A DNA stretch of 64,000 nt, taken from contig NZ_CP014989.1 in assembly GCF_001685415.1 (NCBI RefSeq), positions 2,294,001-2,358,000 on the forward strand. The letters are read 5' to 3'. Shown here one piece after another: positions 1 to 8,240 of the stretch (position 1 is the first letter of the stretch; each line of letters begins with the position of its first letter). This DNA is from Serinicoccus hydrothermalis. GTDB lineage: Bacteria; Actinomycetota; Actinomycetes; Actinomycetales; Dermatophilaceae. The translations under genes were made by a program, and so were the position numbers. The notes under the pieces are model-generated. The model saw only the letters and a list, made by a program, of their open reading frames with translations, searched no databases and was not told where the DNA came from.

Positions 1-25
1 CGCCGCGGGTAGCCGGACAGGACCC

Positions 26-1249
26 TCAGCTGCCGGGCGAGGGCACCGGGACGCCGGGCACGTCCGCGTGGATCGGCTGCTTGGGCAGCTTGCGGACGCG
101 CCGGGGGCGGCGGGAGCGGGCGGGGATGAGCGAGCGCATGTTCTCGTGCTTGCCGAAGCAGAGCAGCCGGTCGCCGTCCTCGAGGACCTTCTGGCCGGAG
201 GGGTTGGGCACGACGCGGGTGCCGCGGTGCAGGGTGAGCACCTGGATGTCCTTCTCCCACAGGCCGGAGTCCTGCAGCGCCTGCCCGACCATGTCCGAGC
301 CGGACATGACCGCGATCTCGGCGACGCCATACCCGGTCGAGACCGCGAGCCGCTGTCGCACGTCGATGTCGGGGAAGCCGGACTGGTCGGCGATGTAGTC
401 GACGATCGCGCCGGCGACGTCCAGCTTGGTCGCGGCCTCGATGCCCTCCAGGCCCGGCGAGGAGTTGACCTCCATCACCAGCGGACCGTCGTTGCCCTCG
501 AGCATGTCGACGCCGGCGACCCGCAGGCCCATGATCTGCGCCGCGCGCACCGCGATCTCCTGGTATGCCGGGTCCAGGTCGACCGGCTCGACCCGTCCGC
601 CACGGTGCACGTTGGAGCGGAACTCGTCGCCCTGCGCCACCCGGCGCATCGCCGCGACGACGCGGTCGCCGACGACGAGGGCGCGCACGTCCTTGCCCTT
701 GGACTCCTTGACGAAGCGCTGGATGAGCACCTGCTGGTTGGTGCCGTGCAGGGTCTCGATGATCGCCTCGGCGACCTTCATCGTCGGCGCGAGGATGACG
801 CCGATGCCCTGGGTGCCCTCGAGCAGCTTGACCACGACCGGGGCGCCGCCGACCATCTCGATGGCGTGCGGGATCTCGGCGCGGTTGCGCACGAAGGCGG
901 TCGCAGGCATACCGATGCCGTGGCGGGACAGGATCTGGCTCGCGCGCAGCTTGTCGCGGCTGTTCATGATCCCGTTGGACGTGTTGGGGGTGTAGACGTC
1001 CATCTGCTCGAACTGCCGCACGACCGCGGTGCCGAAGTAGGTCACCGACGCGCCGACCCGGGGCAGGACCGCGTCGTAGCTGGACAGCGGCTTGCCGCGG
1101 AAGTGCAGGTCGGGCTCGTCGCCGGCCAGGTCGATGCCGAAGCGGAGGGTGTCCAGGACCTTGACCTGGTGCCCGCGGTCGAGCGCCGCGGTGCGCAGCC
1201 GTTGGGTCGAGTAGGCGCGCAGGGACCGGGAGAGGATGGCGAGTTTCAT
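26..1249 (-). CDS. rimK: RimK-type ATP-grasp glutamate ligase with C-terminal TrkA-C domain
   Basis: 407 aa. RimK-family ATP-grasp enzymes add glutamate to a protein or peptide C-terminus using ATP; the substrate here is unknown. The N-terminal preATP-grasp part starts MKLAILSRS. The ATP-grasp core has the GTQGIGV loop and ends in the metal-binding MEVNSSPGLEG. About residues 315-385 resemble a TrkA-C/RCK-C regulatory domain (GYGVAEIAVMSGSDMVG), an addition to the usual roughly 300-aa RimK. The ATG at 1249 was chosen because homology begins there, although the frame stays open further upstream. The gene is divergent from a retropepsin-like protease and an AstE-like hydrolase with only 25 bp between starts, so the promoters must overlap coding sequence. 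This three-gene neighbourhood is known for RimK enzymes and suggests add-and-remove peptide tagging. Family certain, substrate inferred. Confidence 0.9.
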   Translation of the reverse strand: MKLAILSRSLRAYSTQRLRTAALDRGHQVKVLDTLRFGIDLAGDEPDLHFRGKPLSSYDAVLPRVGASVTYFGTAVVRQFEQMDVYTPNTSNGIMNSRDKLRASQILSRHGIGMPATAFVRNRAEIPHAIEMVGGAPVVVKLLEGTQGIGVILAPTMKVAEAIIETLHGTNQQVLIQRFVKESKGKDVRALVVGDRVVAAMRRVAQGDEFRSNVHRGGRVEPVDLDPAYQEIAVRAAQIMGLRVAGVDMLEGNDGPLVMEVNSSPGLEGIEAATKLDVAGAIVDYIADQSGFPDIDVRQRLAVSTGYGVAEIAVMSGSDMVGQALQDSGLWEKDIQVLTLHRGTRVVPNPSGQKVLEDGDRLLCFGKHENMRSLIPARSRRPRRVRKLPKQPIHADVPGVPVPSPGS

Positions 1250-1274
1250 GGGGACGTCCTGAGAGGATGCGCGG

Positions 1275-1763
1275 GTGACAGGGTCCAACCATTCCATCAC
1301 GGAGCAGACGGTCGTCGGGTGGCGCGAGTGGGTGCAGATCCCGCAGGTCGACGTGCCGTGGATCAAGGCCAAGATCGACACCGGCGCCAAGACCTCGGCG
1401 ATCCACGCCTTCGACCTGCGCTCCTTCGACCGTGACGGGCGCGACTGGGTCAGCTTCGCCGTGCACCCGTGGCAGGCGACCGCGCAGGACGAGGTCGCCG
1501 TCGAGCTGCCGGTGCACGACTCGCGCTCGGTCCGGTCCTCCTCGGGGCACGAGGAGCAGAGGTATGTCGTGCGCCTGCCGGTGGTCCTCGGCGGGCGCGA
1601 GGTGCCGGTCGAGTTGACCCTGACCGACCGCGACGAGATGGGCTTCCGGATGCTCATCGGCCGTGAGGCGCTGGTGCAGGGCTACGTCGTCGACCCGTCG
1701 CTGAGCTATGCCGGGGGCCGGCCCGAGCGGGCGGTGCGCCGCCGGAACTGGGGGAAGCGATGA
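1275..1763 (+). CDS. RimK-associated retropepsin-like aspartic protease (Zn_protease family)
   Basis: 162 aa, GTG start with GAGAGGA seven bases upstream. It belongs to the family long labelled ATP-dependent zinc protease (PF05618), which has a retropepsin fold. The catalytic signature DTGAKTSA lies near residue 37 and a second conserved stretch, RMLIGREAL, near residue 131. There is no signal peptide, so it is probably cytoplasmic. These proteases occur beside RimK ligases and are thought to act on the glutamylated target or on RimK itself. It overlaps the next gene by four bases (ATGA), implying translational coupling. Function in this organism is inferred from context. Confidence 0.85.
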   Translation: MTGSNHSITEQTVVGWREWVQIPQVDVPWIKAKIDTGAKTSAIHAFDLRSFDRDGRDWVSFAVHPWQATAQDEVAVELPVHDSRSVRSSSGHEEQRYVVRLPVVLGGREVPVELTLTDRDEMGFRMLIGREALVQGYVVDPSLSYAGGRPERAVRRRNWGKR

Positions 1764-2821
1764 GGGGGCCGGTGAGCACGCAGACCAAGGAACGCTCGCG
1801 GGCGCGCAAGCTGCGGCCCTCCTTCCCCATCGGCATGGTCAAGGTCCGTTCCGGTAGCCGCCGCGAGGTGTCGCTGCCGATCTCCCGGCTGGTCACCGGT
1901 GCCGAGGTGAGCCTGCCGGTGCACGTGCTGCACGGGCGCGAGGACGGGCCGACGGTGTGGCTGTCCGCGGCGATCCATGGCGACGAGGTCGTGGGCATCG
2001 AGGTCGTGCGCCGGGTCATGGCGGTGCTCGACCCCAAGACGATCCGCGGCACCGTGCTCGCGGTGCCGATCGTCAACGTGCTCGGCGTGATGTCCGGCGA
2101 CCGCTACCTGCCGGACCGCCGCGACCTCAACCGCAGCTTCCCCGGGTCGGCGCGCGGATCGCTCGCGGGGCGCATCGCCCACCTGATGATGAAGGAGATC
2201 ATCGGCCCGTCGGATGTCGGGATCGATCTGCATACCGGAGCGGACCGGCGCACCAACCTCCCGCAGATCCGCTGCGACCTGGAGGACCCGCAGACCCGGG
2301 CGCTGGCCGAGGCGTTCGGCGCGCCGGTGATGTATCACGCCAAGCTCCGCGACGGCTCGCTGCGCTATGCCGCGCGGGAGCGGGGAGCGCGGGTGCTGCT
2401 CTACGAGGGCGGCGAGGCCTGGCGCTTCGACGAGTGGGCCATCGAGGCCGGCGTGGTCGGGGTGCTGCGGGTGCTGGCGCACCTCGGGATGATCGACACC
2501 GACGAGGTCGACGTCGAGCCGGTCGGGACGCCGAGCGAGGTGTGCTGGCGCAGCGGCTGGGTGCGGGCGCGCCGGACCGGCATCATCCATCTCGTCGTCG
2601 GCATCGGCGAGCACGTCGCGGAGGGACAGAAGCTCGGCGAGCTCTTCAACTCCTTCGGCAAGCGGCTGGCGATCGTCAAGGCGGACCGGGCCGGTGTCGT
2701 CATCGGCAGGGCCGAGGCGCCGCTGGTCAACCGGGGTGACGCGCTCGTGCACATCGGCGAGATCGAGTCGACCGACCGGTCCGGACTGGACGAGGACGCG
2801 CGGGACACCGACACCCACTGA
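1760..2821 (+). CDS. Succinylglutamate desuccinylase/aspartoacylase (M14) family protein
   Basis: 353 aa, starting inside the ATGA overlap with the protease. It is a zinc carboxypeptidase-fold hydrolase of the AstE/AspA group. Visible zinc ligands are HGDE (near residue 74) and the His of DLHTG (near residue 157), with RDLNRSFPG between them as in the family. The C-terminal third looks like the beta domain typical of these enzymes (HLVVGIGEHVAEGQ). Arginine catabolism is unlikely because no ast genes are nearby. In the RimK neighbourhood it more plausibly removes or trims an added amino acid or peptide tag. Substrate unknown. Confidence 0.85.
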   Translation: MRGPVSTQTKERSRARKLRPSFPIGMVKVRSGSRREVSLPISRLVTGAEVSLPVHVLHGREDGPTVWLSAAIHGDEVVGIEVVRRVMAVLDPKTIRGTVLAVPIVNVLGVMSGDRYLPDRRDLNRSFPGSARGSLAGRIAHLMMKEIIGPSDVGIDLHTGADRRTNLPQIRCDLEDPQTRALAEAFGAPVMYHAKLRDGSLRYAARERGARVLLYEGGEAWRFDEWAIEAGVVGVLRVLAHLGMIDTDEVDVEPVGTPSEVCWRSGWVRARRTGIIHLVVGIGEHVAEGQKLGELFNSFGKRLAIVKADRAGVVIGRAEAPLVNRGDALVHIGEIESTDRSGLDEDARDTDTH

Positions 2822-2830
2822 GGGGGCCGG

Positions 2831-3586
2831 CTACTCTGCGGAGCCGGATGCGGATAGCACATCGAGGTCGCGCACGGCGTAGCGGTGGTGCTCCCACTCC
2901 TCCTCCAGAATGGTGCGCAGGCAGGAGAGGACCGTCTCCGCGTGTTCGGGAGCATGCGGATTAGGCCGCGGCTCGCCCAGCACCTCCGGGGTGAGGGTGG
3001 CGATGAAGTCGCGGACCATCGCCTGCCGCTCGGCGCGGGCCGCGAGGACTGTCTCGAATGTCGGCGCCTCGGCCGAGAAGTCGCCATCGCTGTAGGCGTC
3101 ACTGTCGGAGTCGTCGGCCAGTCCCGCCGGGTGGAAGGGCGCCTCTCGCTGGAGGATCGCCTTGCCGAGCCAGGTGTCGGTCGCCATCACGAGATGGCGC
3201 TGTGTCTGCGAGAACGACCACTCGCCGTCGACCGAGGCGTCCAGCGTGCCCTCCGGCATGGCGCGGACGCGATCCAGGGTTGCGGCCCAGGTGCGCTCGA
3301 GCGCCGCCCAGGCCTCGCGCAGGCCGTCGGTGTCCTCGGCGGTGCGTAGCTGACGCCCCGGGAAACGCCGACTCAGCTCGGCCTCGACCAGCGGCACGAC
3401 GTCGACGCCGTTGACGAGCAGCACGCCGTCGCCCTCCAGCAGCCAAGGCGAGTCGAGCTCCATACCTGCGACATCGCTGCCGCGGACGACGACATCGCCG
3501 AGGTCGCACCCCACGAAGCGCGACCCACGCAGGCTCCTGCCGCGGAAGGTCCGGTCCCGGAGCACCTCGGGCTCGTGGTCCGTCAT
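2831..3586 (-). CDS. DinB/DfsB-like four-helix protein with N-terminal pentapeptide-like segment
   Basis: 251 aa. The C-terminal 180 residues match the DinB superfamily (WSFSQTQRHLVMATDTW; a later EEEWEHHRYA supplies the usual His), a metal-binding four-helix bundle often tied to thiol-dependent reactions in actinobacteria. The first 40 residues (RDRTFRGRSLRGSRF, then CDLGDVVV) look like a short pentapeptide-type beta helix, a common N-terminal decoration of this subgroup. The ATG at 3586 is preferred over a TTG one codon upstream. It converges on the AstE-like gene with nine bases between stops. Role unknown; possibly a mycothiol-dependent transferase. Confidence 0.75.
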   Translation of the reverse strand: MTDHEPEVLRDRTFRGRSLRGSRFVGCDLGDVVVRGSDVAGMELDSPWLLEGDGVLLVNGVDVVPLVEAELSRRFPGRQLRTAEDTDGLREAWAALERTWAATLDRVRAMPEGTLDASVDGEWSFSQTQRHLVMATDTWLGKAILQREAPFHPAGLADDSDSDAYSDGDFSAEAPTFETVLAARAERQAMVRDFIATLTPEVLGEPRPNPHAPEHAETVLSCLRTILEEEWEHHRYAVRDLDVLSASGSAE

Positions 3587-3699
3587 CAAGGCATCATGGC
3601 AGGGAATCGGCGGCGCGTCACGGGTCGATCCGCCCGGGCGGACGTCCCTGTCGCCCTGATGGGGTGCCCTGACGACCTAGCGCGCCAACCCGAGGAACG

Positions 3700-3927
3700 T
3701 CATGCGGCTCGTGCGATCTCGACGAACGTCTCGGGGCGGACGCGACCGACGCGCTCATCGGCGGGGAGACTGACGCGCAAGAGCGGGGTGTCGATGAAGG
3801 TCGTCGTCAGAGGTGCCACGGGCACGGACGCGGTGGCTGCGAAGAGGTCGTCCTGCAGGATGAGGGCGAGCCTGGTCTCGAGGCGTAGACGCCCCCGACG
3901 AAAGTCGAGGACGCGCGGGACATCGAC
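3700..3927 (-). pseudogene. Possible MazF/PemK-like toxin remnant, no intact start
   Basis: In a 430-bp stretch with no other gene, the minus strand holds a 75-codon open frame ending at TGA 3700-3702. Its middle (LALILQDDLF, then VPVAPLTTTF, then VRPETFVEIARA) has the pattern of PemK/MazF-type ribonuclease toxins, whose core reads PALVVQND then VAPLTT. I find no ATG, GTG or TTG start at a suitable place in this frame. A neighbouring frame offers an ATG and a GGVYAS stretch like a MazF N-terminus, which would imply a frameshift. No antitoxin gene is visible next to it. Called from motif pattern alone; it could be chance. Confidence 0.35.
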
Positions 3928-4022
3928 ACCCCCTGAAGCGAGGGGGTCGCGACTGTCGGGATGCGGGAGTAGGTTCGCCTCAGCCTGACGGACGGGCCGT
4001 CAGCGACCACGGAGGTCCCGGC

Positions 4023-4436
4023 ATGTCCACGCTCAACCCCTACGTCTCCTTCGACGGCACCGCCAAGGCGGCGATGGAGCACTACCAGCAGGTCTTCGGC
4101 GGCGAGCTGACGATGAACACCTTCGGTGAGTACGGCATGCAGGGCGAGGGCAGCGACGGCGTCATGCACGCCCAGCTGACCACGCCGGCCGGCTTCACCC
4201 TCATGGCCTCGGACACCCCGCCCGGCATGGCAGCCGCCGCGTCCCAGGGCAACATCTCGATCAGCCTCAGCGGGGACGACGGCGCCGAGCTGCGCGGCTA
4301 CTGGGACGGCCTCGCCGACGGCGGACACGTCGACATGCCGCTCGAGCAGCAGATGTGGGGCGATACCTACGGGATGGTCACCGACCGGTTCGGGGTGAGC
4401 TGGATGGTCAACATCGCCGGCCAGCAGGCGTCGTGA
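4023..4436 (+). CDS. PhnB-like VOC family protein
   Basis: 137 aa, ATG with GGAGG ten bases upstream. It starts MSTLNPYVSFDGTAKAAMEHYQQVFGG in pattern (short form: VSFDGTAKAAMEHY), typical of PhnB-type members of the vicinal oxygen chelate superfamily, which form two beta-alpha-beta-beta-beta modules. It ends DRFGVSWMVNI, also characteristic. Enzymatic activity of PhnB-like proteins is not established and many act as binding proteins, so none is claimed. It stands upstream of arr in the same direction with a 25-bp gap, so the two may be co-transcribed. Confidence 0.85.
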   Translation: MSTLNPYVSFDGTAKAAMEHYQQVFGGELTMNTFGEYGMQGEGSDGVMHAQLTTPAGFTLMASDTPPGMAAAASQGNISISLSGDDGAELRGYWDGLADGGHVDMPLEQQMWGDTYGMVTDRFGVSWMVNIAGQQAS

Positions 4437-4461
4437 TGGTGGGCCCCTGAGGGAGGGTCGC

Positions 4462-4893
4462 GTGGACTCGGCCAGGGAGCCCGTGCCCTTCGAGGTCTTC
4501 GAGGAGGGCGTCTACCTGCACGGCACGAAGGCGGACCTCGAGGTCGGGGAGGTCCTCACGCCCGGGCGCGAGTCGAACTTCGAGGCCGGCCGCGTCATGA
4601 ACTTCGTCTACTTCACCGAGACCCTGGACGCAGCGACCTGGGGTGCCGAGCTGGCCGCCGGCCCGGGCCGCGGTCGCATCTACCTGGTCGAGCCGAGCGG
4701 CGTCTTCGAGGACGACCCCAACGTCACCGACAGGAGGTTCCCGGGCAACCCGACTCGTTCCTTCCGGTCCCGCGAACCGGTGCGCGTCGGGGAGCTGCTC
4801 GGCTGGGTGGACCACCCTCCCGAGAAGCTGCAGGCGATGCGGGACGGGCTCGCGTCGATGCAGCGCGACGGCACGGCGCAGATCGACGACTGA
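4462..4893 (+). CDS. arr: NAD+-rifampin ADP-ribosyltransferase (Arr)
   Basis: 143 aa, the standard Arr length, with a GTG start. Arr transfers ADP-ribose from NAD+ to the C23 hydroxyl of rifamycins and inactivates them. Hallmarks are YLHGTKADLEVGE near residue 18, the SNFEAGRVMNFVYFT region, and DPNVTDRRFPGNPTRS followed by SREP near residue 95. It is compact, without a signal peptide, and lies among ordinary chromosomal genes outside the mobile element, as in many actinobacteria with intrinsic rifampin tolerance. Activity is predicted from full-length conservation and was not tested. Confidence 0.93.
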   Translation: MDSAREPVPFEVFEEGVYLHGTKADLEVGEVLTPGRESNFEAGRVMNFVYFTETLDAATWGAELAAGPGRGRIYLVEPSGVFEDDPNVTDRRFPGNPTRSFRSREPVRVGELLGWVDHPPEKLQAMRDGLASMQRDGTAQIDD

Positions 4894-4990
4894 GGGGAGA
4901 CCGCACCGGATCGTCACGTCCGCGCCCAGTCTGGACAACCGTGACAGACGTCAGTCCCGGGACCGTGCCGCCACTGCCAAGATGTGGTGC

Positions 4991-6283
4991 ATGACGGAAA
5001 CGACGGATCCGGTGGGGGTGGTGGACACCGCCCGGGAGGTTCCGCGGCGGGCGCTGGCCCCGGACCTGGCGCGCGGCTTCATGCTGCTGCTCATCGTGCT
5101 GGCCAACATCCCGTGGTTCCTCTACGGCGTCCCGCACGGCCTGTCGGTCGGCCACCCGACCGGCGCGACGGGGGCGGACCGGGTGGTCCAGACCCTCATG
5201 ATCGTGCTCGTCGACGCACGCGCGCTGCCGATGTTCGCGCTGCTCTTCGGCTACGGCATGGTGCAGTTCGCCCGTGCGCAGGGGGCCCGGGGCACGCCTG
5301 TCGCCGCCTTCCGGGCCATGCTGCGACGCCGCCACGTCGCGCTGCTCGTCATCGGGGTGGTGCACGCGGCGCTGCTCTGGTACGGCGACGTGCTCGGGCC
5401 CTATGGGCTCCTCGGTCTGGTGCTGGTGCCGCTGCTCTTCTGGCGCAGCACGCGCGCCATCAGGATCGTCCGCGGCGTGCTGGTCGGCCTGCTCGCGGTC
5501 TTCGCCGCGCTCTGGGTGGCCTCCGGCGTGGCGCTGCTGTCGGTGCCGCAGGAATCGTGGGACACGGCGATGTGGATGTCGGCGACGACGGACGCGAACG
5601 GCATCTCGTCCTACGCCGCGTCCATCCTGCCGCGCCTGGGCGAGTACGCCTTCATCCTCGGGTTCAGCGTCTTCTCGCTCAGCGTGCCGGCCGCGATCCT
5701 CACCGGGTGGCTGTGGGCGCGGGAGGGCGTGCTCGACCGGCCCGCCGAGCACCTGCCCCGGTTGCGCCGCACCGCGGTGGTCGGTCTGCCCGTCGCCTGG
5801 CTCGGCGGTGTGCCGCTCATGCTTGTGCACACCGGGGCTTGGCTGACGCCGGAGCTCAGCTTCATGTTCATCGGCGTGCAGATGCTGACCGGGCTTGCCG
5901 GGGGCCTCGGGTATGCCGCGGTCTTCGGCCTGATTGCGGCCCGCCTGCAGTCCCGGGTCGGGGCGGCAGAGCGGGATGCCGCCGGCGCCAAGCCGGGGCC
6001 GGTGGCCGGAGCTCTGGCGTCGGTCGGTCGGCGCTCGCTGTCGGCATACCTGTGGCAGTCGGTGGCGATGGCGCCGCTGATGGCGGCCTGGGGGTTCGGC
6101 CTCGGCGGTCGCATCGGGTCGGCAGGTGCGGCGGCGGTCGCGGTCCTCATCTGGCTGGCGTCGGTGGGGTGGTGCGCCTGGCTGGACCGCGCCGGTCGGC
6201 CAGGTCCGGCGGAGGTGGTGCTGCGCCGGGTGACCTACCTCGAGCGAGGTCGCTCCGTCGCCACGGTCGGCGAGGTGCGCTGA
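4991..6283 (+). CDS. DUF418 family integral membrane protein
   Basis: 430 aa with about nine to ten hydrophobic segments. The pattern RALAPDLARGFMLLLIVLAN at the N-terminus is the DUF418/YeiB start, where a conserved D..RG motif precedes the first helix. The C-terminal DUF418 region includes SVGRRSLSAYLWQS and continues to a final helix with WCAWLDR. The family is uncharacterised, and some members have been linked to acyl transfer or transport. ATG 4991 is used; an in-frame ATG nine bases upstream is also possible. It stands alone between arr and a convergent VOC gene. Confidence 0.85.
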   Translation: MTETTDPVGVVDTAREVPRRALAPDLARGFMLLLIVLANIPWFLYGVPHGLSVGHPTGATGADRVVQTLMIVLVDARALPMFALLFGYGMVQFARAQGARGTPVAAFRAMLRRRHVALLVIGVVHAALLWYGDVLGPYGLLGLVLVPLLFWRSTRAIRIVRGVLVGLLAVFAALWVASGVALLSVPQESWDTAMWMSATTDANGISSYAASILPRLGEYAFILGFSVFSLSVPAAILTGWLWAREGVLDRPAEHLPRLRRTAVVGLPVAWLGGVPLMLVHTGAWLTPELSFMFIGVQMLTGLAGGLGYAAVFGLIAARLQSRVGAAERDAAGAKPGPVAGALASVGRRSLSAYLWQSVAMAPLMAAWGFGLGGRIGSAGAAAVAVLIWLASVGWCAWLDRAGRPGPAEVVLRRVTYLERGRSVATVGEVR

Positions 6284-6295
6284 CCGACCCGTCTG

Positions 6296-6706
6296 TCAGG
6301 CGACGAAGATGCAGAACGGGTGACCGGCCGGGTCGGCGTAGACGTACAACGGTTCGTCCGGGTCGTCGGTGCGGTCGAGGAGGAGCTCGGCGCCCAGGTC
6401 GAGAGCCCGTCGGTGCTGCGTCTCGAGCGCGTCACGGTCCGGCACCGTGAGGTCCAGGTGCATCTGCATCGGCACGTCGGGCCGCGGCCACGTCGTCCGC
6501 TCGAGGCGGTCGACCTCCTGGAAGGCCAGGGTGCGGTCGCCCTGGGCGTCGGTGAGGACCAGCCAGTCGGCGTCGTCATTCCCCTCCGCCGGGGGCTCGT
6601 CGCCGGGCCGGTACTGCAGACCGAGCAGCTGGCGGTAGAACTCGGCGAGCCGTCGCACCTCAGGGGTGTCGAGGACGGTATGCAGCAGCCGCGGGTAGTC
6701 GTCCAT
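6296..6706 (-). CDS. VOC family glyoxalase-like protein
   Basis: 136 aa. It begins MDDYPRLLHTVLDTPEVRRL and shows FYRQLLGLQYRPGD, MQMHLDLTVPDRDAL and a C-terminal YADPAGHPFCIFVA. That order is typical of Glyoxalase_6-type VOC proteins of actinobacteria. The family includes dioxygenases, glyoxalases and antibiotic-binding proteins, and no substrate can be assigned. Start ATG 6706 was chosen because upstream in-frame sequence is not conserved-looking. Its stop lies 13 bases from the DUF418 stop, so the genes converge. Confidence 0.85.
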   Translation of the reverse strand: MDDYPRLLHTVLDTPEVRRLAEFYRQLLGLQYRPGDEPPAEGNDDADWLVLTDAQGDRTLAFQEVDRLERTTWPRPDVPMQMHLDLTVPDRDALETQHRRALDLGAELLLDRTDDPDEPLYVYADPAGHPFCIFVA

Positions 6707-6761
6707 GCCGTGGACCGTAGCGGTCCTGGACGGGGGCGGCACGTCCACCGACGTGGCAGTC

Positions 6762-7088
6762 GTGACCCCGCTGAAGCCGTGGGAGGGGTTGTCGTTGGGC
6801 TACCACGCCTATCGTCTGGACATCGGCCCGGTCCTGGTCTACAGCGAATGGCCTGGGCAGATGGACCCTGGTCCTGGGGTGGTGACCGGGGTGCTGTGGA
6901 TCGACACCTACGTCGCCCCGCCTGACTGGCCCGAGATCAAGGGTTTGGTGGTCCGGATGTGGACCGAGCACCGCCGGTACGTCCAGGACCCCGCCGGGGA
7001 CGGAACCTGGGTCTTCGAGTCCCCGAGCGCACGGTACGAGGAGGTCGAGCGCTGCGGCGTGGGACGGCAGGTGGTCTCCGACGGCTGA
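6762..7088 (+). CDS. Hypothetical protein
   Basis: About 108 aa from GTG 6762; the frame is open further upstream to 6705 and the start is uncertain. Codon use looks coding, and the product is rich in tryptophan and aromatic residues (VYSEWPG, DWPEIKGLVVRMW). I recognise no family, signal peptide or membrane segment. It diverges from the VOC gene. Called because its amino-acid composition is protein-like and no better frame covers the interval. Confidence 0.5.
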   Translation: MTPLKPWEGLSLGYHAYRLDIGPVLVYSEWPGQMDPGPGVVTGVLWIDTYVAPPDWPEIKGLVVRMWTEHRRYVQDPAGDGTWVFESPSARYEEVERCGVGRQVVSDG

Positions 7089-7266
7089 GCACCCCAGGAC
7101 AGAGGAGTTCACCGGCGTCCTCCTCGAGATCGACGTCGACCTCGCTGGTGGGTCCTCCCTCGCCTGATCGTGCGCGCTGGCGATGCCGCAGACGAGCGGT
7201 CAAGAGGCATACGCGCGAGAGGTGTTGACTGCCTGAGAGGACTGAGCGGCACACGGCGATGCTGGC

Positions 7267-7587
7267 TCAGTCGCAGGCCCGCTTCGCTTCGCTCGCCCCC
7301 GGACGGAGGACGAACTCCTCTCGGTGTCCGACCTCGTCGGTGAAGACGAGGGTGGTCTCGTCGACCCGAGTGATGGTGCCCATCTGCTCCGGGTTGTCCC
7401 AATCGTCGGGCGGGTTCCCGGAGCCGTCATCGAGAGGGCCCTGAGCGCGTTCGTACCACTGTCCTTCGACGTGGAGCTCGTCGATCCCGCAGTGGGTGTC
7501 GAGCACGTAGTCCTGCCCCTCCGACTCGGAGCAAGCAGCAGCAAAGACGAGAACAACGATCGAGAGCGCACGTCGGTAGCAGCGCAT
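7267..7587 (-). CDS. Small secreted lipoprotein, hypothetical
   Basis: 106 aa. A short Arg-rich N-region (MRCYRRA), a hydrophobic core (LSIVVLVFAA) and a lipobox ending in Cys near residue 19 indicate a lipoprotein anchored outside the membrane. The mature part (DYVLDTHCGIDELHVEGQWY) with later TLVFTDEVGHREEF resembles small beta-rich actinobacterial lipoproteins of unknown role. Only one further Cys pair is possible (residues near 32 and 105). No operon partner is visible. Confidence 0.65.
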   Translation of the reverse strand: MRCYRRALSIVVLVFAAACSESEGQDYVLDTHCGIDELHVEGQWYERAQGPLDDGSGNPPDDWDNPEQMGTITRVDETTLVFTDEVGHREEFVLRPGASEAKRACD

Positions 7588-7736
7588 CGTCGGCCTCCCT
7601 GGTCGTCCCTGTCCTACGCCGTGTTCGCAGCAGACTCACGTTGTCCTGGATGCACATCCTGGCCACGGCGTTCCCCACCCGCAACTGGGCCGTCAGCATC
7701 CGGCGGGACCCTCACCGGAGCGGTACGGTGATCGAC

Positions 7737-8187
7737 ATGACGGAGCAGGGCCCAGGGACCGGGGACGAGGGTGCCACCATCCTGAGTTTCCCGACGGAGC
7801 AGGAGGCCCCCCGCAGCCGGGAGGTCGACCTCGAGGGCGAACCGGTCACGGTCATCTATCTCCCGTGGCGGCACGAGGTCGACGGTGCCGACCGTCCAGC
7901 CGGCCTCTACTACCGCGCCAACGACACCTCCGGGTTCTACCCCGACCCAGCGGTGCGCGGCCTGGACGCGGTGCTCGAGGAGGCCCGCCCTTGGCTGCAT
8001 TGTCTCCAGCCCCTTCAAGCCGCGAGTCGAGCCGGACGTCGAGCACTTCGAGGTCGACGACAGGGTCTCGCACCAGGCCTTGGGCCTCGGACGTGTCGTG
8101 GGCACGGAGAGCTCGGCGGTCACGGTGGACTTCGGCACCCGCACGATGCGCATCCCGAGTCCGTTCCACAAGCTCGAGAAGCTCTGA
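7737..8187 (+). pseudogene. Frameshifted gene with Tudor/SH3-like C-terminus
   Basis: The frame starting at ATG 7737 (MTEQGPGTGDEG) runs through LYYRANDTSGFYPDP and LDAVLEEARPWL, then loses sense near 8000. Sense resumes in the next frame as SPFKPRVEPDVEHFEVDD, then LGLGRVVGTESSAVTVDFG, to a TGA at 8187. The second half resembles the small Tudor/SH3-like fold seen at the C-terminus of UvrD/PcrA and in stand-alone actinobacterial proteins. One base gained or lost near 7995-8015 explains the break. It may be a true pseudogene, a sequencing error, or a fusion of two fragments. Confidence 0.5.
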
Positions 8188-8240
8188 GGAACGGACTGCT
8201 GCTCGTCGCTGCCTGACCTCCGGGCGAGGCAGGGCGGGCG

